Assembly (NCBI GenBank): GCA_032249695.1 | Contig: JAVVHE010000002.1 | Span: 124,001-188,000, forward strand | Source: JAVVHE01 sp032249695 | Lineage (GTDB): Bacteria > Pseudomonadota > Alphaproteobacteria > Sphingomonadales > Sphingomonadaceae | Direction of reading: 5' to 3' | DNA: 64,000 nucleotides | In this document: one piece after another, positions 1 through 10,038 of the stretch | Layout of the letters: each line of letters opens with the position of its first letter | How positions within the stretch are numbered: the first letter of the stretch is position 1 | The notes under the pieces: generated by a model | Databases searched by the model: none | The model's input: the letters and a program-made list of their open reading frames with translations, nothing else | What the model was told of the DNA's origin: nothing | Program-made: the position numbers and the translations under genes

Positions 1-2
1 CG

Positions 3-569
3 GCTGGCCTCGGCGCGAGCGTGCTCGCCAGGCGCGGCTACGCCCGGCTCGATCTCTGGATGGTCGGCGGCTGTATCGGCGCGGCGCTGGCGCTGCTGCT
101 GCTGGCGCAGGCGGTGCCCGGCTGGCCGCTGCGGCCGGTGCTGATGCTGCTGGGCTTTTCAAACGGCGTGTTCACCGTGTCGGCGATCGGATCGATGGTC
201 GGCCTGGCGGGCAGCCAGGGCCACGGCGCGGCGGGGGTGCGCATGGGCGTGTTCGGAGCCGCGCAGGCGGTGGCGTTCGGGCTGGGCGGGCTGATCGGCG
301 CGGTTGGCGTGCAGCTGCTGCGCATCGCGGTCGAGACCGCAACCGCATTCCACACGATGTTCGCCATCGAAGCCGCGCTGTTCCTGGGCGCAGCGCTGCT
401 GGCCAGAACGATCCTTCCCGAAACGGGGAGGGGGACGACTCGGGCGTCGCTCGGGGCGAAGGAGGGAGCGCGGACGCCTGGCTGCCGCGTCGAAACGGCT
501 CCGCTGCGCTCGGCCGTCCCCACCACCGCGCAGCGCGCGGTCCCCCTCGCCGTGCCGGGGAGGAGCTAG
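3..569 (+). CDS. pucC: PucC/LhaA-type MFS protein, C-terminal part (gene starts before the window)
   Basis: The reading frame is already open at base 3, so the N-terminus lies outside the window; 188 codons remain. Four hydrophobic segments are visible, including a stretch with FSNGVFTVSAIGSMVGLAG that is characteristic of the BCD/PucC branch of the major facilitator superfamily. These inner-membrane proteins help assemble light-harvesting and bacteriochlorophyll complexes. bchP follows 9 bases after the stop, which fits the bchG-pucC-bchP order of photosynthesis clusters (bchG is outside the window). The last 51 or so residues are not membrane protein: they are Arg/Gly/Ala-rich and are encoded by a dispersed palindromic element, so the natural end was probably near residue 138. 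Family call is firm; the tail is odd. Confidence 0.85.
   Translation, partial: AGLGASVLARRGYARLDLWMVGGCIGAALALLLLAQAVPGWPLRPVLMLLGFSNGVFTVSAIGSMVGLAGSQGHGAAGVRMGVFGAAQAVAFGLGGLIGAVGVQLLRIAVETATAFHTMFAIEAALFLGAALLARTILPETGRGTTRASLGAKEGARTPGCRVETAPLRSAVPTTAQRAVPLAVPGRS
420..566. repeat. Dispersed palindromic element, copy A (inside pucC 3' end)
   Basis: Bases 425-436 (GGGGAGGGGGAC) face 540-551 (GTCCCCCTCGCC) as inverted arms. The core at about 520-548 (ACCGCGCAGCGCGCGGTCCC) is nearly identical to those near 3991-4019 and 26490-26529, which shows a repeat family. It contributes the C-terminal codons and the stop of pucC. Confidence 0.7.
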
Positions 570-578
570 GGAGGCGAC

Positions 579-1769
579 ATGACCGAGCATATCTATGACT
601 GCATCGTCGTCGGCGGCGGGCCCGCCGGGGCGACCGCTGCCGCCGACCTCGCGCGCGCGGGGCGCGACGTGCTGCTGCTCGATCGCATGGGCCGCATCAA
701 GCCGTGCGGCGGAGCGGTGCCGCCGCGGCTCCTCTCAGACTTCGCGGTGCCCGAAGACTTGCTGGTCGCGCGCGCGACGCAGGCGCGGATGATCGCGCCG
801 TCCAACCATGCGGTCGATATGGAGGTTGGCGGCTGGGTCGGCATGGTTGACCGCGAGGTGTTCGACGAATGGCTGCGCGCCCGTGCCGAGGCGCTGGGCG
901 CCGAGCGCCGCACCGGCACCTTCACCGGGCTGGAGCGCGATCCGGACGGAACGGCCGTGGTCGTCGCCAAGGGCAGGCGCTGCGAGCCCGATCTGCGCCT
1001 GCGCGCGCGCGCGGTGATCGGCGCCGACGGCGCGCGCAGCGGGGTGGCGCGCGCGGCGATTCCCGGCAGCGAGCGCAACCCGTGCGTGTTCGCCTATCAC
1101 GAGGTGATCCGTTCGCCCGAGATCACGTCCGACGCCTACCGGCCCGAACGCTGCGATGTGTTCTACCAGGGCCGCTTCAGCCCCGATTTCTACGGCTGGG
1201 TGTTCCCGCACGGCCCACATGCGAGCATCGGCGTCGGCAGCGCCAACAAGGGCTATGAGCTGCGCGACGCGGTGAAGCGGATGCGCGACGCAACGGGGCT
1301 GGCCGAGTGCGAGACGCTGCGCTGCGAGGGTGCGCCGATTCCGCTGAAGCCGCTGCCGCGCTGGGACAATGGCCGCGACGTGGTGCTGTGCGGCGACGCC
1401 GCCGGCGTGGTCGCGCCAGCAAGCGGCGAGGGCATATATTACGCGATGGCCTGCGCGCGCCACGCCGCCGAAGGCGTGCACCTGTTCCTGTCGACCGGCG
1501 ACGCGCGCGCACTGTCGCGCGTGCGCAAGCGGTTTCTGGGCGAGCATGGGCGCGTGTTCTGGATCCTGGGGATGATGCAGCGCTTCTGGTATTCGTCCGA
1601 CAAGCGCCGCGAGCGCTTCGTCGCGATCTGCGCCGACAAGGACGTGCAGGAACTGACCTGGCAGGCCTACATGCACAAGAAGCTGGTCAGGGCCAAACCG
1701 CTGGCCCACGTGCGCATCTTCCTGAAGGACATGGGCCATCTGCTGGGGCTGGCGCCGGTGCACGGCTAG
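579..1769 (+). CDS. bchP: Geranylgeranyl reductase of bacteriochlorophyll synthesis
   Basis: 396 aa. BchP reduces the geranylgeranyl tail of bacteriochlorophyll (or geranylgeranyl-PP) to phytyl using NADPH. The N-terminus has the FAD dinucleotide fold: VVGGGPAGATAAADLARAG near residues 10-27 with an acidic LLLD end of the second strand. It is followed by KPCGGAVPPRLL (residues 41-52), typical of the GGR family, and C271-GDAAG with PASGEGIYYAM, the second FAD motif. The length matches the family. The ATG has a GGAG-type ribosome site a few bases upstream and lies 9 bp after pucC; tspO follows. Together these place it at the end of a photosynthesis gene cluster. Confidence 0.95.
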   Translation: MTEHIYDCIVVGGGPAGATAAADLARAGRDVLLLDRMGRIKPCGGAVPPRLLSDFAVPEDLLVARATQARMIAPSNHAVDMEVGGWVGMVDREVFDEWLRARAEALGAERRTGTFTGLERDPDGTAVVVAKGRRCEPDLRLRARAVIGADGARSGVARAAIPGSERNPCVFAYHEVIRSPEITSDAYRPERCDVFYQGRFSPDFYGWVFPHGPHASIGVGSANKGYELRDAVKRMRDATGLAECETLRCEGAPIPLKPLPRWDNGRDVVLCGDAAGVVAPASGEGIYYAMACARHAAEGVHLFLSTGDARALSRVRKRFLGEHGRVFWILGMMQRFWYSSDKRRERFVAICADKDVQELTWQAYMHKKLVRAKPLAHVRIFLKDMGHLLGLAPVHG

Positions 1770-1823
1770 GGCGCCGACACGTCACGCTTCGCACGCGCGG
1801 GCAGGGCGGCTAAGCCACCGCCC

Positions 1824-2324
1824 ATGACCCTGCGCCCCCCGCTCTGGAAGCCCATCCTTGTCGCTGCGGCGATTGCGCTCAGCGTGGGGGCGGCGGGAGG
1901 AGCGCTGACCGACATCGGGCCGTGGTACCGGGGGCTCAACAAGCCGTGGTGGAACCCGGCGGACTGGGTCTTCCCGGTTGCGTGGTCGACGCTCTACGCG
2001 CTGATCGCCACCGCGGGCGTACTGGCGTGGCGCTTTGCGCCGAGCGAGGGGCTGCGCCGGCGCATCCTCGCGCTGTTCCTGCTGAACGCGGCGCTGAACG
2101 TCCTCTGGAGCGCGCTGTTCTTCAAGCTGCACCGGCCCGATTGGGCGCTGAGCGAAGTGATCGCGCTGTGGGCCTCGATCATCGTGCTGATCTTCCGGGT
2201 GGCGCGCGCGTCGCGGCCTGCCTCGTGGCTGCTGGTGCCCTATGCAGCGTGGGTCAGCTTCGCCGCGTATCTGAATTTCGAGATTGTGAGGTTGAACGGC
2301 AGCTTCGTCGGCGCCGGTTTATGA
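1824..2324 (+). CDS. tspO: TspO/MBR family tryptophan-rich sensory protein
   Basis: 166 aa with five predicted membrane helices. The family signature is plain: GPWYRGLNKPWWNPADWVF and PVAWSTLYALIA in the first third, then WSALFFKLHRPDWALSEV. TspO proteins bind porphyrins and, in photosynthetic proteobacteria such as Rhodobacter, modulate pigment gene expression in response to oxygen and light. Position 54 bp behind bchP supports that role here. The ORF is slightly longer at the N-terminus than minimal family members. A promoter for the next gene begins at the end of this ORF. Confidence 0.93.
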   Translation: MTLRPPLWKPILVAAAIALSVGAAGGALTDIGPWYRGLNKPWWNPADWVFPVAWSTLYALIATAGVLAWRFAPSEGLRRRILALFLLNAALNVLWSALFFKLHRPDWALSEVIALWASIIVLIFRVARASRPASWLLVPYAAWVSFAAYLNFEIVRLNGSFVGAGL

Positions 2325-2346
2325 CCGGGCGCGAATCGGCTATAAT
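2318..2346 (+). promoter_or_regulatory. Candidate sigma-70 promoter for the 2379 gene
   Basis: A perfect TATAAT lies at 2341-2346, rare in DNA this GC-rich. A weak -35 (TTTATG, 2318-2323) lies 17 bases upstream. Predicted start is near 2353, giving a short leader with GAGGGG as ribosome site before the ATG at 2379. Confidence 0.5.
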
Positions 2347-2378
2347 GTCTCCGGGGTGCATGTCATGAGGGGCATCAG

Positions 2379-2657
2379 ATGCGGACCCTGCTATTCATTG
2401 CAGGATGTTCGGTGTTCGCCGCCAGCGGGTGGGCCGCGCCGCTGCCCAGCGCAGGCGCAACCTTTTCCTGCCAGCGTAGCGACTCGAGCTACCCGACGGA
2501 AGGGTTCGACTTCCCCAACGTCACGCTCCCGAAACTTGAGATCAGGACGGGTTTAACGCCCTCGCCCTACGCGAGTGTCCGCGCTACCGCGTCGGGCGAT
2601 GACTTCCTGATGTGTCAGACCGGGTTCGACTATTATTATCGGGCGAACCGACGCTGA
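2379..2657 (+). CDS. Small predicted exported protein of unknown function
   Basis: 92 aa. The N-terminus is a signal-peptide candidate (MRTLLFIAGCSVFAASGWAA) with likely cleavage after AA near residue 20. The mature part is about 70 residues with two cysteines (CQRSD and LMCQTG contexts) that could form a disulfide. I do not recognise the family. Reality is supported by a TATAAT promoter 33 bases upstream and a GAGGGG ribosome site. Its 3' end overlaps the next ORF by 46 bp in another frame, so one of the two ends may be affected by a frameshift. Confidence 0.55.
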   Translation: MRTLLFIAGCSVFAASGWAAPLPSAGATFSCQRSDSSYPTEGFDFPNVTLPKLEIRTGLTPSPYASVRATASGDDFLMCQTGFDYYYRANRR

Positions 2658-2905
2658 CCGGGTTCTTCACTTCCGGACAGGTGTGCTGGCTGTTGTGGGC
2701 GGTGCTGGGCGTCGAGGCGCTGTGGCTGCTGGCGCGCGGCCGGCCGCCGAGCGTCGTTCTCGCAGCAACGATGCCCGGAGTGCTGTTCGTGGCGGCGCTC
2801 TATGCCGCGCTGACGGGAGCGGCGTGGCCGTGGATCGCCGCGGCGCTCGCCGGCGCGGGTGTCGCGCACTGCGTCGATCTGCGCGTGCGCGGGCGGCTGG
2901 TGTGA
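2612..2905 (+). CDS. Small predicted membrane protein, unknown
   Basis: 97 codons from a GTG, in another frame than the preceding ORF and overlapping it by 46 bp. Three hydrophobic stretches are visible (QVCWLLWAVLGVEALWLLA, VVLAATMPGVLFVAALYAAL, WPWIAAALAGAGVAHCV), so it would sit in the inner membrane. No conserved domain is recognised. The true start is uncertain because the overlap with the exported protein is large. It could be the remainder of a longer membrane gene that lost its 5' end. Confidence 0.4.
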   Translation: MSDRVRLLLSGEPTLTGFFTSGQVCWLLWAVLGVEALWLLARGRPPSVVLAATMPGVLFVAALYAALTGAAWPWIAAALAGAGVAHCVDLRVRGRLV

Positions 2906-3146
2906 AAGGCCCGCGCTCCGCGCCAGCGCCCCACTGCCCGCAATAGGGGGAATCCGCCGGTCGATGCCGGTGCTTGCGGTCAGCCGCGTGCGCTGGCGGA
3001 CGCTTCGCAGGCTCCCGGGCAGCCTTCTCCCCTCGCGGCTGCGCTGGCCGCAGCCCGGCTCGGGCGGAGCCTCCGGGCGCGCGATCGGCCGGCGGCGAAA
3101 CGACGCTGCGGTAGCGCACCGGGGGCGCGCTCACTGCGCGGGCGGG

Positions 3147-3506
3147 TCAGCGCCGCCAGCCGCGGCCGCCATGCCAGCCGGGCGTGCGAAGGCCGGGGGC
3201 AGGCCGGAATTCGTGCCGGAAGGGCTGCCAGTTGCCGCCATAGCGTGGCCTGTAGCGGTAGAAATGGCCGGGGTCGGCGCGATAGTAGAAGCGCTCGGTC
3301 GGCAAGCGCCGATAATAATAGGCTCCGCCGACGCCCCAATAACCATCATAGACCGGGCCGTAGAAGCCGTCGTAGAAGCCCGAATAATAATATGGGCGCC
3401 CGTAGCCGATCGAGGCCGAGTAGCCCGAGCCATAATAGTCGCTCGCGCAGCCGCCAAGCGTGGCGGCCGAGGCGGCGAGCGCGAGCGCGATCATCGGTTT
3501 GCGCAT
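3147..3506 (-). CDS. Tyrosine-rich putative lipoprotein
   Basis: 119 aa. A signal peptide ends in the lipobox LGGC with the acylated Cys at residue 20. The mature protein is dominated by Tyr, Gly and Arg (DYYGSGYSASIGYGRPYYYS and so on) and ends in HGGRGWRR. Such low-complexity Tyr/Gly envelope lipoproteins are common in sphingomonads, but the function is unknown. It stands alone, convergent to the left-hand genes and divergent from hpnG. The tails of the two divergent leaders are short, about 78 bp. Confidence 0.75.
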   Translation of the reverse strand: MRKPMIALALAASAATLGGCASDYYGSGYSASIGYGRPYYYSGFYDGFYGPVYDGYWGVGGAYYYRRLPTERFYYRADPGHFYRYRPRYGGNWQPFRHEFRPAPGLRTPGWHGGRGWRR

Positions 3507-3584
3507 GGGCGGTCCTTTGCAAAGCGTGCTTAGCGGAAACGAACAGCCTCGCCTTTTGCGCCGTGCGGGTTGAATAATGGCAAA

Positions 3585-4430
3585 ATGGCCCGTTCACCTG
3601 CCCGCCCGCTGCTGGTCGCCTGCGGAATAGCGCGCGAGGCGGCGATCGCGATGCGCGGCGCTGGCGGCGGCTTGTTAGCCGTGGCGGGCGGCGGTGACGG
3701 GGCGCAGCTTGAGCGCGAGCTGCGCGCGGCCGCCGGGCGCGGCGCGGCGGGCGTGTTGAGCTTCGGGCTGGCGGGCGCGCTGGCGCCCGGCCTGGGAGTC
3801 GGCGACTGGGTGGTGGGCGAGGGCCTCCACGCCGGCCCGGACTGCGACCTTCCGTGGGTGCGGGCGTTGGCGGCGATTTTTCCCCGCTCCCCGATCCTAT
3901 CCGGGGTAGGGGAGGGGGACCGCCCGGACGGCGGTGGAGCGGCCCAGGGTGTGGAAGGCGGCCCCGGCGCCAAGTCTGCACCCGTCAGCTCCTCCACCGC
4001 GCTGCGCGCGGTCCCCCCCGCCGATCGGCGATTGGCGAGGATCTGGGCAGACGGCTCGCTCGCCGCCACCGCCGAAGCCAAGCGCCAGCTGCACGCCCGC
4101 ACCGGAGCGCTCGCCACCGACATGGAAAGCCACATCGCCGCGCGCGTCGCCGCCGACCACGGCCTGCCCTTCGCGATCCTGCGCGTGATCAGCGATAGCG
4201 CCGCCGACGCGCTGCCGCCTGCCTTCGCCGTCGCGATGCAGCCCGGCGGCGGCACCGACTATGCCGCGCTGATCGCCAGCCTTGCCACACGGCCCGGCCA
4301 GCTGCCCGCCTTCGTCCGCGCCGCGCGCCACGCCATGACGGCGCTGCGCGCGCTACTTCGCGGACGCGTTCTCCTGGGCCCGCGCTTTCTCCTGCCGGAT
4401 GCGGGCGAGCGCGCGGCTGACGTGATCTGA
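3585..4430 (+). CDS. hpnG: Hopanoid-associated phosphorylase/nucleosidase with an internal insertion
   Basis: 281 aa from the ATG at 3585 (a TTG at 3570 is possible). HpnG acts on adenosylhopane, removing adenine on the way to ribosylhopane and extended hopanoids. Family features: LLVACGIAREAAIA at the start, GVLSFGLAGALAPGLGVGDWVVGE near residues 57-79, and ATDMESHIAARVAADHGLPFAILRVISD near residues 178-204, the nucleoside-binding region. Residues 100-147 are foreign Gly/Pro/Arg-rich sequence encoded by a dispersed palindromic element inserted in frame; without it the length would match the family. The 3' end overlaps hpnH tail-to-tail by 78 bp. Whether the enzyme still works is unclear. Confidence 0.85.
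   Translation: MARSPARPLLVACGIAREAAIAMRGAGGGLLAVAGGGDGAQLERELRAAAGRGAAGVLSFGLAGALAPGLGVGDWVVGEGLHAGPDCDLPWVRALAAIFPRSPILSGVGEGDRPDGGGAAQGVEGGPGAKSAPVSSSTALRAVPPADRRLARIWADGSLAATAEAKRQLHARTGALATDMESHIAARVAADHGLPFAILRVISDSAADALPPAFAVAMQPGGGTDYAALIASLATRPGQLPAFVRAARHAMTALRALLRGRVLLGPRFLLPDAGERAADVI
3881..4020. repeat. Dispersed palindromic element, copy B (in frame inside hpnG)
   Basis: About 140 bp. The left part has its own hairpin (TCCCCGATCC facing the CCGGGGTAGGGGAG region). The right arm carries the shared core ACCGCGCTGCGCGCGGTCCC at about 3997-4016, matching copy A with one mismatch in 20. It keeps the hpnG frame open and adds about 47 codons. Confidence 0.7.
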
Positions 4431-5507
4431 GAACACGTATTTCGCCGGGCGCTGGTTCGAAAGTTCGATTTCCGGGGCCATCGGGCCGTCGGTGCGAACG
4501 CCGCCCAGCGCGACGCGCGCAACCTTCCAGGGCCGCTTGACGCTGTCGACCGTCGCGGTACCCTCAAACCCGCAGTGGACCATGCAGTCGGCGCATTTCT
4601 CGTATTTGCCGACGCCGTAATCGTTCCACTCGGTTTCATCCATCAGCTCGGCGAAGGTCTGCACATAGCCTTCGCCCAGCAGATAGCAGGGCTTCTGCCA
4701 GCCGAACACGGTTCTGAGCGGCATCGACCACGGCGTGCATTCATAGGTCTGATTGCCAGCCAGGAAGTCCATGAACAACGGGCTGTTGGTGAACGCCCAC
4801 TTCTTCTTCCCCTTGCCGGTATTGTGCTTCAGCACGTCGCGGAAGAACGTCTTGGTCTTGTGCCGGTTGAGGAAATGCTGCTGGTCCGGCGCGCGCTCGT
4901 AGGCGTAACCGGGGCTGACGGTGATGCCATCGAGCCCGATCGCCATCATCTCGTCGAAGAACGCCGCCAGCCGGTCGGCATCGGCGCCGTCGAACACGGT
5001 GCAGTTGATCTGCACGCGGAAACCCTTGGCCTTCGCCAGCAGGATCGCATCGCGCGCAATCTCATAGACTCCGTCCTGACTGACGGCCTTGTCATGCATC
5101 GCCTGGTCACCGTCGAGGTGGATCGACCAGGTGAAGTAGGGCGAGGGCTTGTATTCCTCGATCTTCTTCTTCAGCAGCAGCGCGTTCGTGCACAGGATCA
5201 CAAACTTCTTCTTGGCGACGAAGCCGTCGACGATGCGCGGCATGTCGCGGTGGATCAGCGGTTCGCCGCCCGCGATCGAAACGGCGGGCGCGCCGCACTC
5301 GTCGATCGCCGCCATACAGTCCTCGTACGACATGCGCAGGTTGAGGATATCATCAGGGTAGTCGATCTTGCCGCAACCCTTGCATGCGAGGTTACAGCGG
5401 AACAGCGGCTCCAGCATCAGCACCAGCGGATAGCGCTTCTGCCCAGACAGATGCTTGCCAAGAACATAGCCGCCGATCTTGGCGGCCTGCGAAATCGGAA
5501 GTCCCAC
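4353..5507 (-). CDS. hpnH: Adenosyl-hopene transferase, radical SAM
   Basis: 384 aa. HpnH joins a 5'-deoxyadenosyl group to diploptene, giving adenosylhopane, the first step to extended hopanoids. The radical-SAM cluster motif CxxxCxxC is C38/C42/C45 (RCNLACKGCG). The start MGLPISQAAKIGGYVLGKHL and the C-terminal Cys motif in CADCMVHCGFEG are typical of HpnH. ispH lies 18 bp upstream on the same strand, so the two are probably co-transcribed. The last 78 bp overlap the 3' end of hpnG on the other strand. Confidence 0.95.
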   Translation of the reverse strand: MGLPISQAAKIGGYVLGKHLSGQKRYPLVLMLEPLFRCNLACKGCGKIDYPDDILNLRMSYEDCMAAIDECGAPAVSIAGGEPLIHRDMPRIVDGFVAKKKFVILCTNALLLKKKIEEYKPSPYFTWSIHLDGDQAMHDKAVSQDGVYEIARDAILLAKAKGFRVQINCTVFDGADADRLAAFFDEMMAIGLDGITVSPGYAYERAPDQQHFLNRHKTKTFFRDVLKHNTGKGKKKWAFTNSPLFMDFLAGNQTYECTPWSMPLRTVFGWQKPCYLLGEGYVQTFAELMDETEWNDYGVGKYEKCADCMVHCGFEGTATVDSVKRPWKVARVALGGVRTDGPMAPEIELSNQRPAKYVFSDHVSRALARIRQEKARAQENASAK

Positions 5508-5525
5508 TGCCCGTAATCCTTCAGT

Positions 5526-6476
5526 TTACTCGGCTGCCACGCGCGCCGCGCCGAGGCGCGACAGGGCGGGCGGCAGCCGGAATTCCACGCGCTCGACAAT
5601 GCCGTCGAGCGTGTCGACCTCGACGGGACCGATGGCGCGCAGGCCCTCGATCACCGATTGCACCAGCTCTTCGGGGGCGGATGCGCCCGCCGTCAACCCC
5701 ACGACGCCCACGCCGGCAAACCACGAAGGGTCGAGCGCCGAGCCATCGGGGATCAGATAGGACGGCAACCCCTCCTCAACGCCGATCTCGCGCAAACGGT
5801 TCGAGTTGCTGGAGTTTTTCGCGCCGACGACCAGCAGCACATCGGCGTGGCGGCACAGCTCGCGCACCGCGGTCTGGCGGTTCTGTGTCGCATAGCAGAT
5901 GTCGTTGGTATCGGGCCCGGTCACGTCGGCAAAGCGCGCCTTGATCGCCTGGATGATCGCGCGCGTGTCGTCGACCGACAGCGTCGTCTGGGTGATGTAG
6001 GCGACCGGTTCGTTGGCGGGCAGCGGCAGCGCAGCGACCTCCTCGGCGGTGCCGACCAGATGCACGGGAGCATCGATCTGGCCCAGCGTGCCTTCCACCT
6101 CGGGGTGGCCGGCATGGCCGATCAGGATCAGCGTCCGCCCGCTCGCGACATAGCGACGGCCCTGGTTGTGCACCTTGGTGACCAGCGGGCAGGTGGCATC
6201 GAGCACCGGCAAGCCGCGATCGCGCGCATGGTCTTCCACCGCCTTGCTCACTCCGTGGGCGGAGAACACCGTCACCGCGCCGTCGGGCACCGCATCGAGC
6301 TCATCGACGAACACCGCGCCCTTGGCGCGCAGCTTGTCGACGACATGTTTGTTGTGGACAATCTCGTGGCGCACATAGACGGGCTCTCCCGCCAGATCGA
6401 GCGCGCGGTCGACAATCTCGATCGCGCGGATCACGCCCGCGCAGAAGCCGCGTGGCTGTGCGAGCAGAACCTTCAT
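5526..6476 (-). CDS. ispH: 4-hydroxy-3-methylbut-2-enyl diphosphate reductase, hopanoid-linked copy
   Basis: 316 aa from the ATG at 6476; the open frame extends upstream but the family begins MKVLLAQPRGFCAG. IspH is the last enzyme of the MEP pathway, making IPP and DMAPP with a 4Fe-4S cluster. The three cluster cysteines are present: C12, C96 (DATCP) and C194 (DICYATQNRQ), with HPEVEG and TQTTLSVDD active-site motifs. It lies 18 bp before hpnH, so it probably supplies isoprenoid for hopanoids. A second intact IspH is at 23883-24884. Confidence 0.95.
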   Translation of the reverse strand: MKVLLAQPRGFCAGVIRAIEIVDRALDLAGEPVYVRHEIVHNKHVVDKLRAKGAVFVDELDAVPDGAVTVFSAHGVSKAVEDHARDRGLPVLDATCPLVTKVHNQGRRYVASGRTLILIGHAGHPEVEGTLGQIDAPVHLVGTAEEVAALPLPANEPVAYITQTTLSVDDTRAIIQAIKARFADVTGPDTNDICYATQNRQTAVRELCRHADVLLVVGAKNSSNSNRLREIGVEEGLPSYLIPDGSALDPSWFAGVGVVGLTAGASAPEELVQSVIEGLRAIGPVEVDTLDGIVERVEFRLPPALSRLGAARVAAE

Positions 6477-6663
6477 CAGTCGCGCATCCTTCCTGCTCCC
6501 CAGCCGCCTGGGCGGACAGGTCCCAGGTTGAATGCAGGCGCTTAATGCCGGGTGAAGCCGGTTGCCAGCCACATCCAGCTTTCCGGAGGTGTTTCGGCCA
6601 ACGGGCGTTGCGCCTCGGCAACGGGCGTTGACGCGGCGGGGGGCGGAACCAATCTGCCCGGCC

Positions 6664-7269
6664 ATGTTCAAGAATCTTGTCCTATTCGTCGCGCTCGCTG
6701 CTCCCGTGACAGCCCGGGCGCAGGTGACCGATCCAGCCGCGCAGCGCGTGGAGAGCTATTTCGCGGCGCTGATGCCGGTGATGAAGGGCGGCGCCAAATT
6801 GGGCATCAAGGGCCGCGCCGACCGCTACGAGCCCGTGGTGGAGCAATATTACGATGCGCAAGGCGCGCTGCGGCTGATCGCGGGCGCGTCCTATGCGCAG
6901 GCAACCGCAGCGGACCGGCAGGCGGCGCTGACTGCGCTCAACCGGCTGAACGCGGTGCGCCATGCAGCGAACTTCGACAGCTATTCGGGCGAGAAGTTCA
7001 CCGTGGAACCGGCCGTCCAGACCCGCGGAACCGACAAGCTGGTCCGCGCGAGGATCACGGGCTCAAACGGGCAGGGTGCAGCGCTCGTCTACCGGTTGCG
7101 GCCGGGCAGCGACGGCCAGTGGCGCATCCTCGATGTGGTGAGCGAGGGAGTGAGCCAGCTGAACGTGCAGCGCGCCGAGTTCGCGGCTGGCCTGAAAAAC
7201 GGTGGCCTGAGCGGGCTGACCAAGCAGCTCAACGCGACCATCCAGCGTTCGCTGACGCAGCCGGCCTGA
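6664..7269 (+). CDS. hpnM: Hopanoid-associated MlaC/Ttg2D-like periplasmic protein
   Basis: 201 aa from ATG 6664. A signal peptide (MFKNLVLFVALAAPVTARAQ) is followed by an MlaC/Ttg2D fold: VESYFAALMPVMKGG, DRYEPVVEQYYD, SYSGEKFTVEPAVQTRG and WRILDVVSEGVSQLNVQRAEF. MlaC proteins carry lipids across the periplasm; the HpnM branch occurs in hopanoid loci and is thought to help hopanoid transport. It is transcribed away from ispH-hpnH across a 187-bp gap. The MlaC fold is clear; the hopanoid assignment rests on the neighbours. Confidence 0.85.
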   Translation: MFKNLVLFVALAAPVTARAQVTDPAAQRVESYFAALMPVMKGGAKLGIKGRADRYEPVVEQYYDAQGALRLIAGASYAQATAADRQAALTALNRLNAVRHAANFDSYSGEKFTVEPAVQTRGTDKLVRARITGSNGQGAALVYRLRPGSDGQWRILDVVSEGVSQLNVQRAEFAAGLKNGGLSGLTKQLNATIQRSLTQPA

Positions 7270-7282
7270 CGCGCCGGGGCGG

Positions 7283-7678
7283 GGGCGTCCCGGCCCCTTG
7301 GCGGCGCGCGCCGGCCGGTTCGCCGAGCGGCCGCTCATCCTGCCGGTTCCTGCAGCCGTTGAGCTTGGCGCTCATCGCCCGATGCGATCTCGCGCGAGCG
7401 TCACCGGTGGAGGCCTCAGGGCTTCGAGACCAGCGCGCGTCGCTCGGCCGACTGCCCGCGGATCGTCAGCGCCCGCCGCTGCCGCGCCCGGGGCCGGGCG
7501 TCCCGGCCCCTTGGCGGCGCGCGCCGGCCGGTTCGCCGAGCGGCCGCTCATCCTGCCGGTTCCTGCAGCCGTTGAGCTTGGCGCTCATCGCCCGATGCGA
7601 TCTCGCGCGAGCGTCACCGGTGGAGGCCTCAGGGCTTCGAGACCAGCGCGCGTCGCTCGGCCGACTGCCCGCGGATCG

Positions 7679-7701
<23 letters not shown>
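7283..7701. repeat. 213-bp perfect tandem duplication overlapping the 3' end of uvrB
   Basis: The segment from 7283 to 7488 recurs at 7496-7701 with an offset of 213 bases and no mismatch that I can find over 206 bases. The right copy contains the last codons and stop of uvrB (7679 onward); the left copy holds a displaced duplicate of those codons. The 409-bp interval between hpnM and uvrB is otherwise empty of genes. The left end carries a GGGGC...GCCCC hairpin that may end transcription. Confidence 0.9.
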
Positions 7702-9898
<2,197 letters not shown>

Positions 9899-10038
9899 GG
9901 GCCGAATATGGCGGGTGAGGTCCGCCGGCGCCACCGTGCGCAGGCGCGCGTGCTGGTCGATCTGACGGGTCGTTCCGCAAGGCGCATCCGTTCCAGCGGC
10001 GACGGGGACTGAATCGCGCCGCGACAACGGAGGGTATA

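Noticed and set aside
9965..9995. Two GTTC words upstream of uvrB as an SOS box
   Set aside because: They are 14 bases apart, not 7, so the alphaproteobacterial LexA site is not met.
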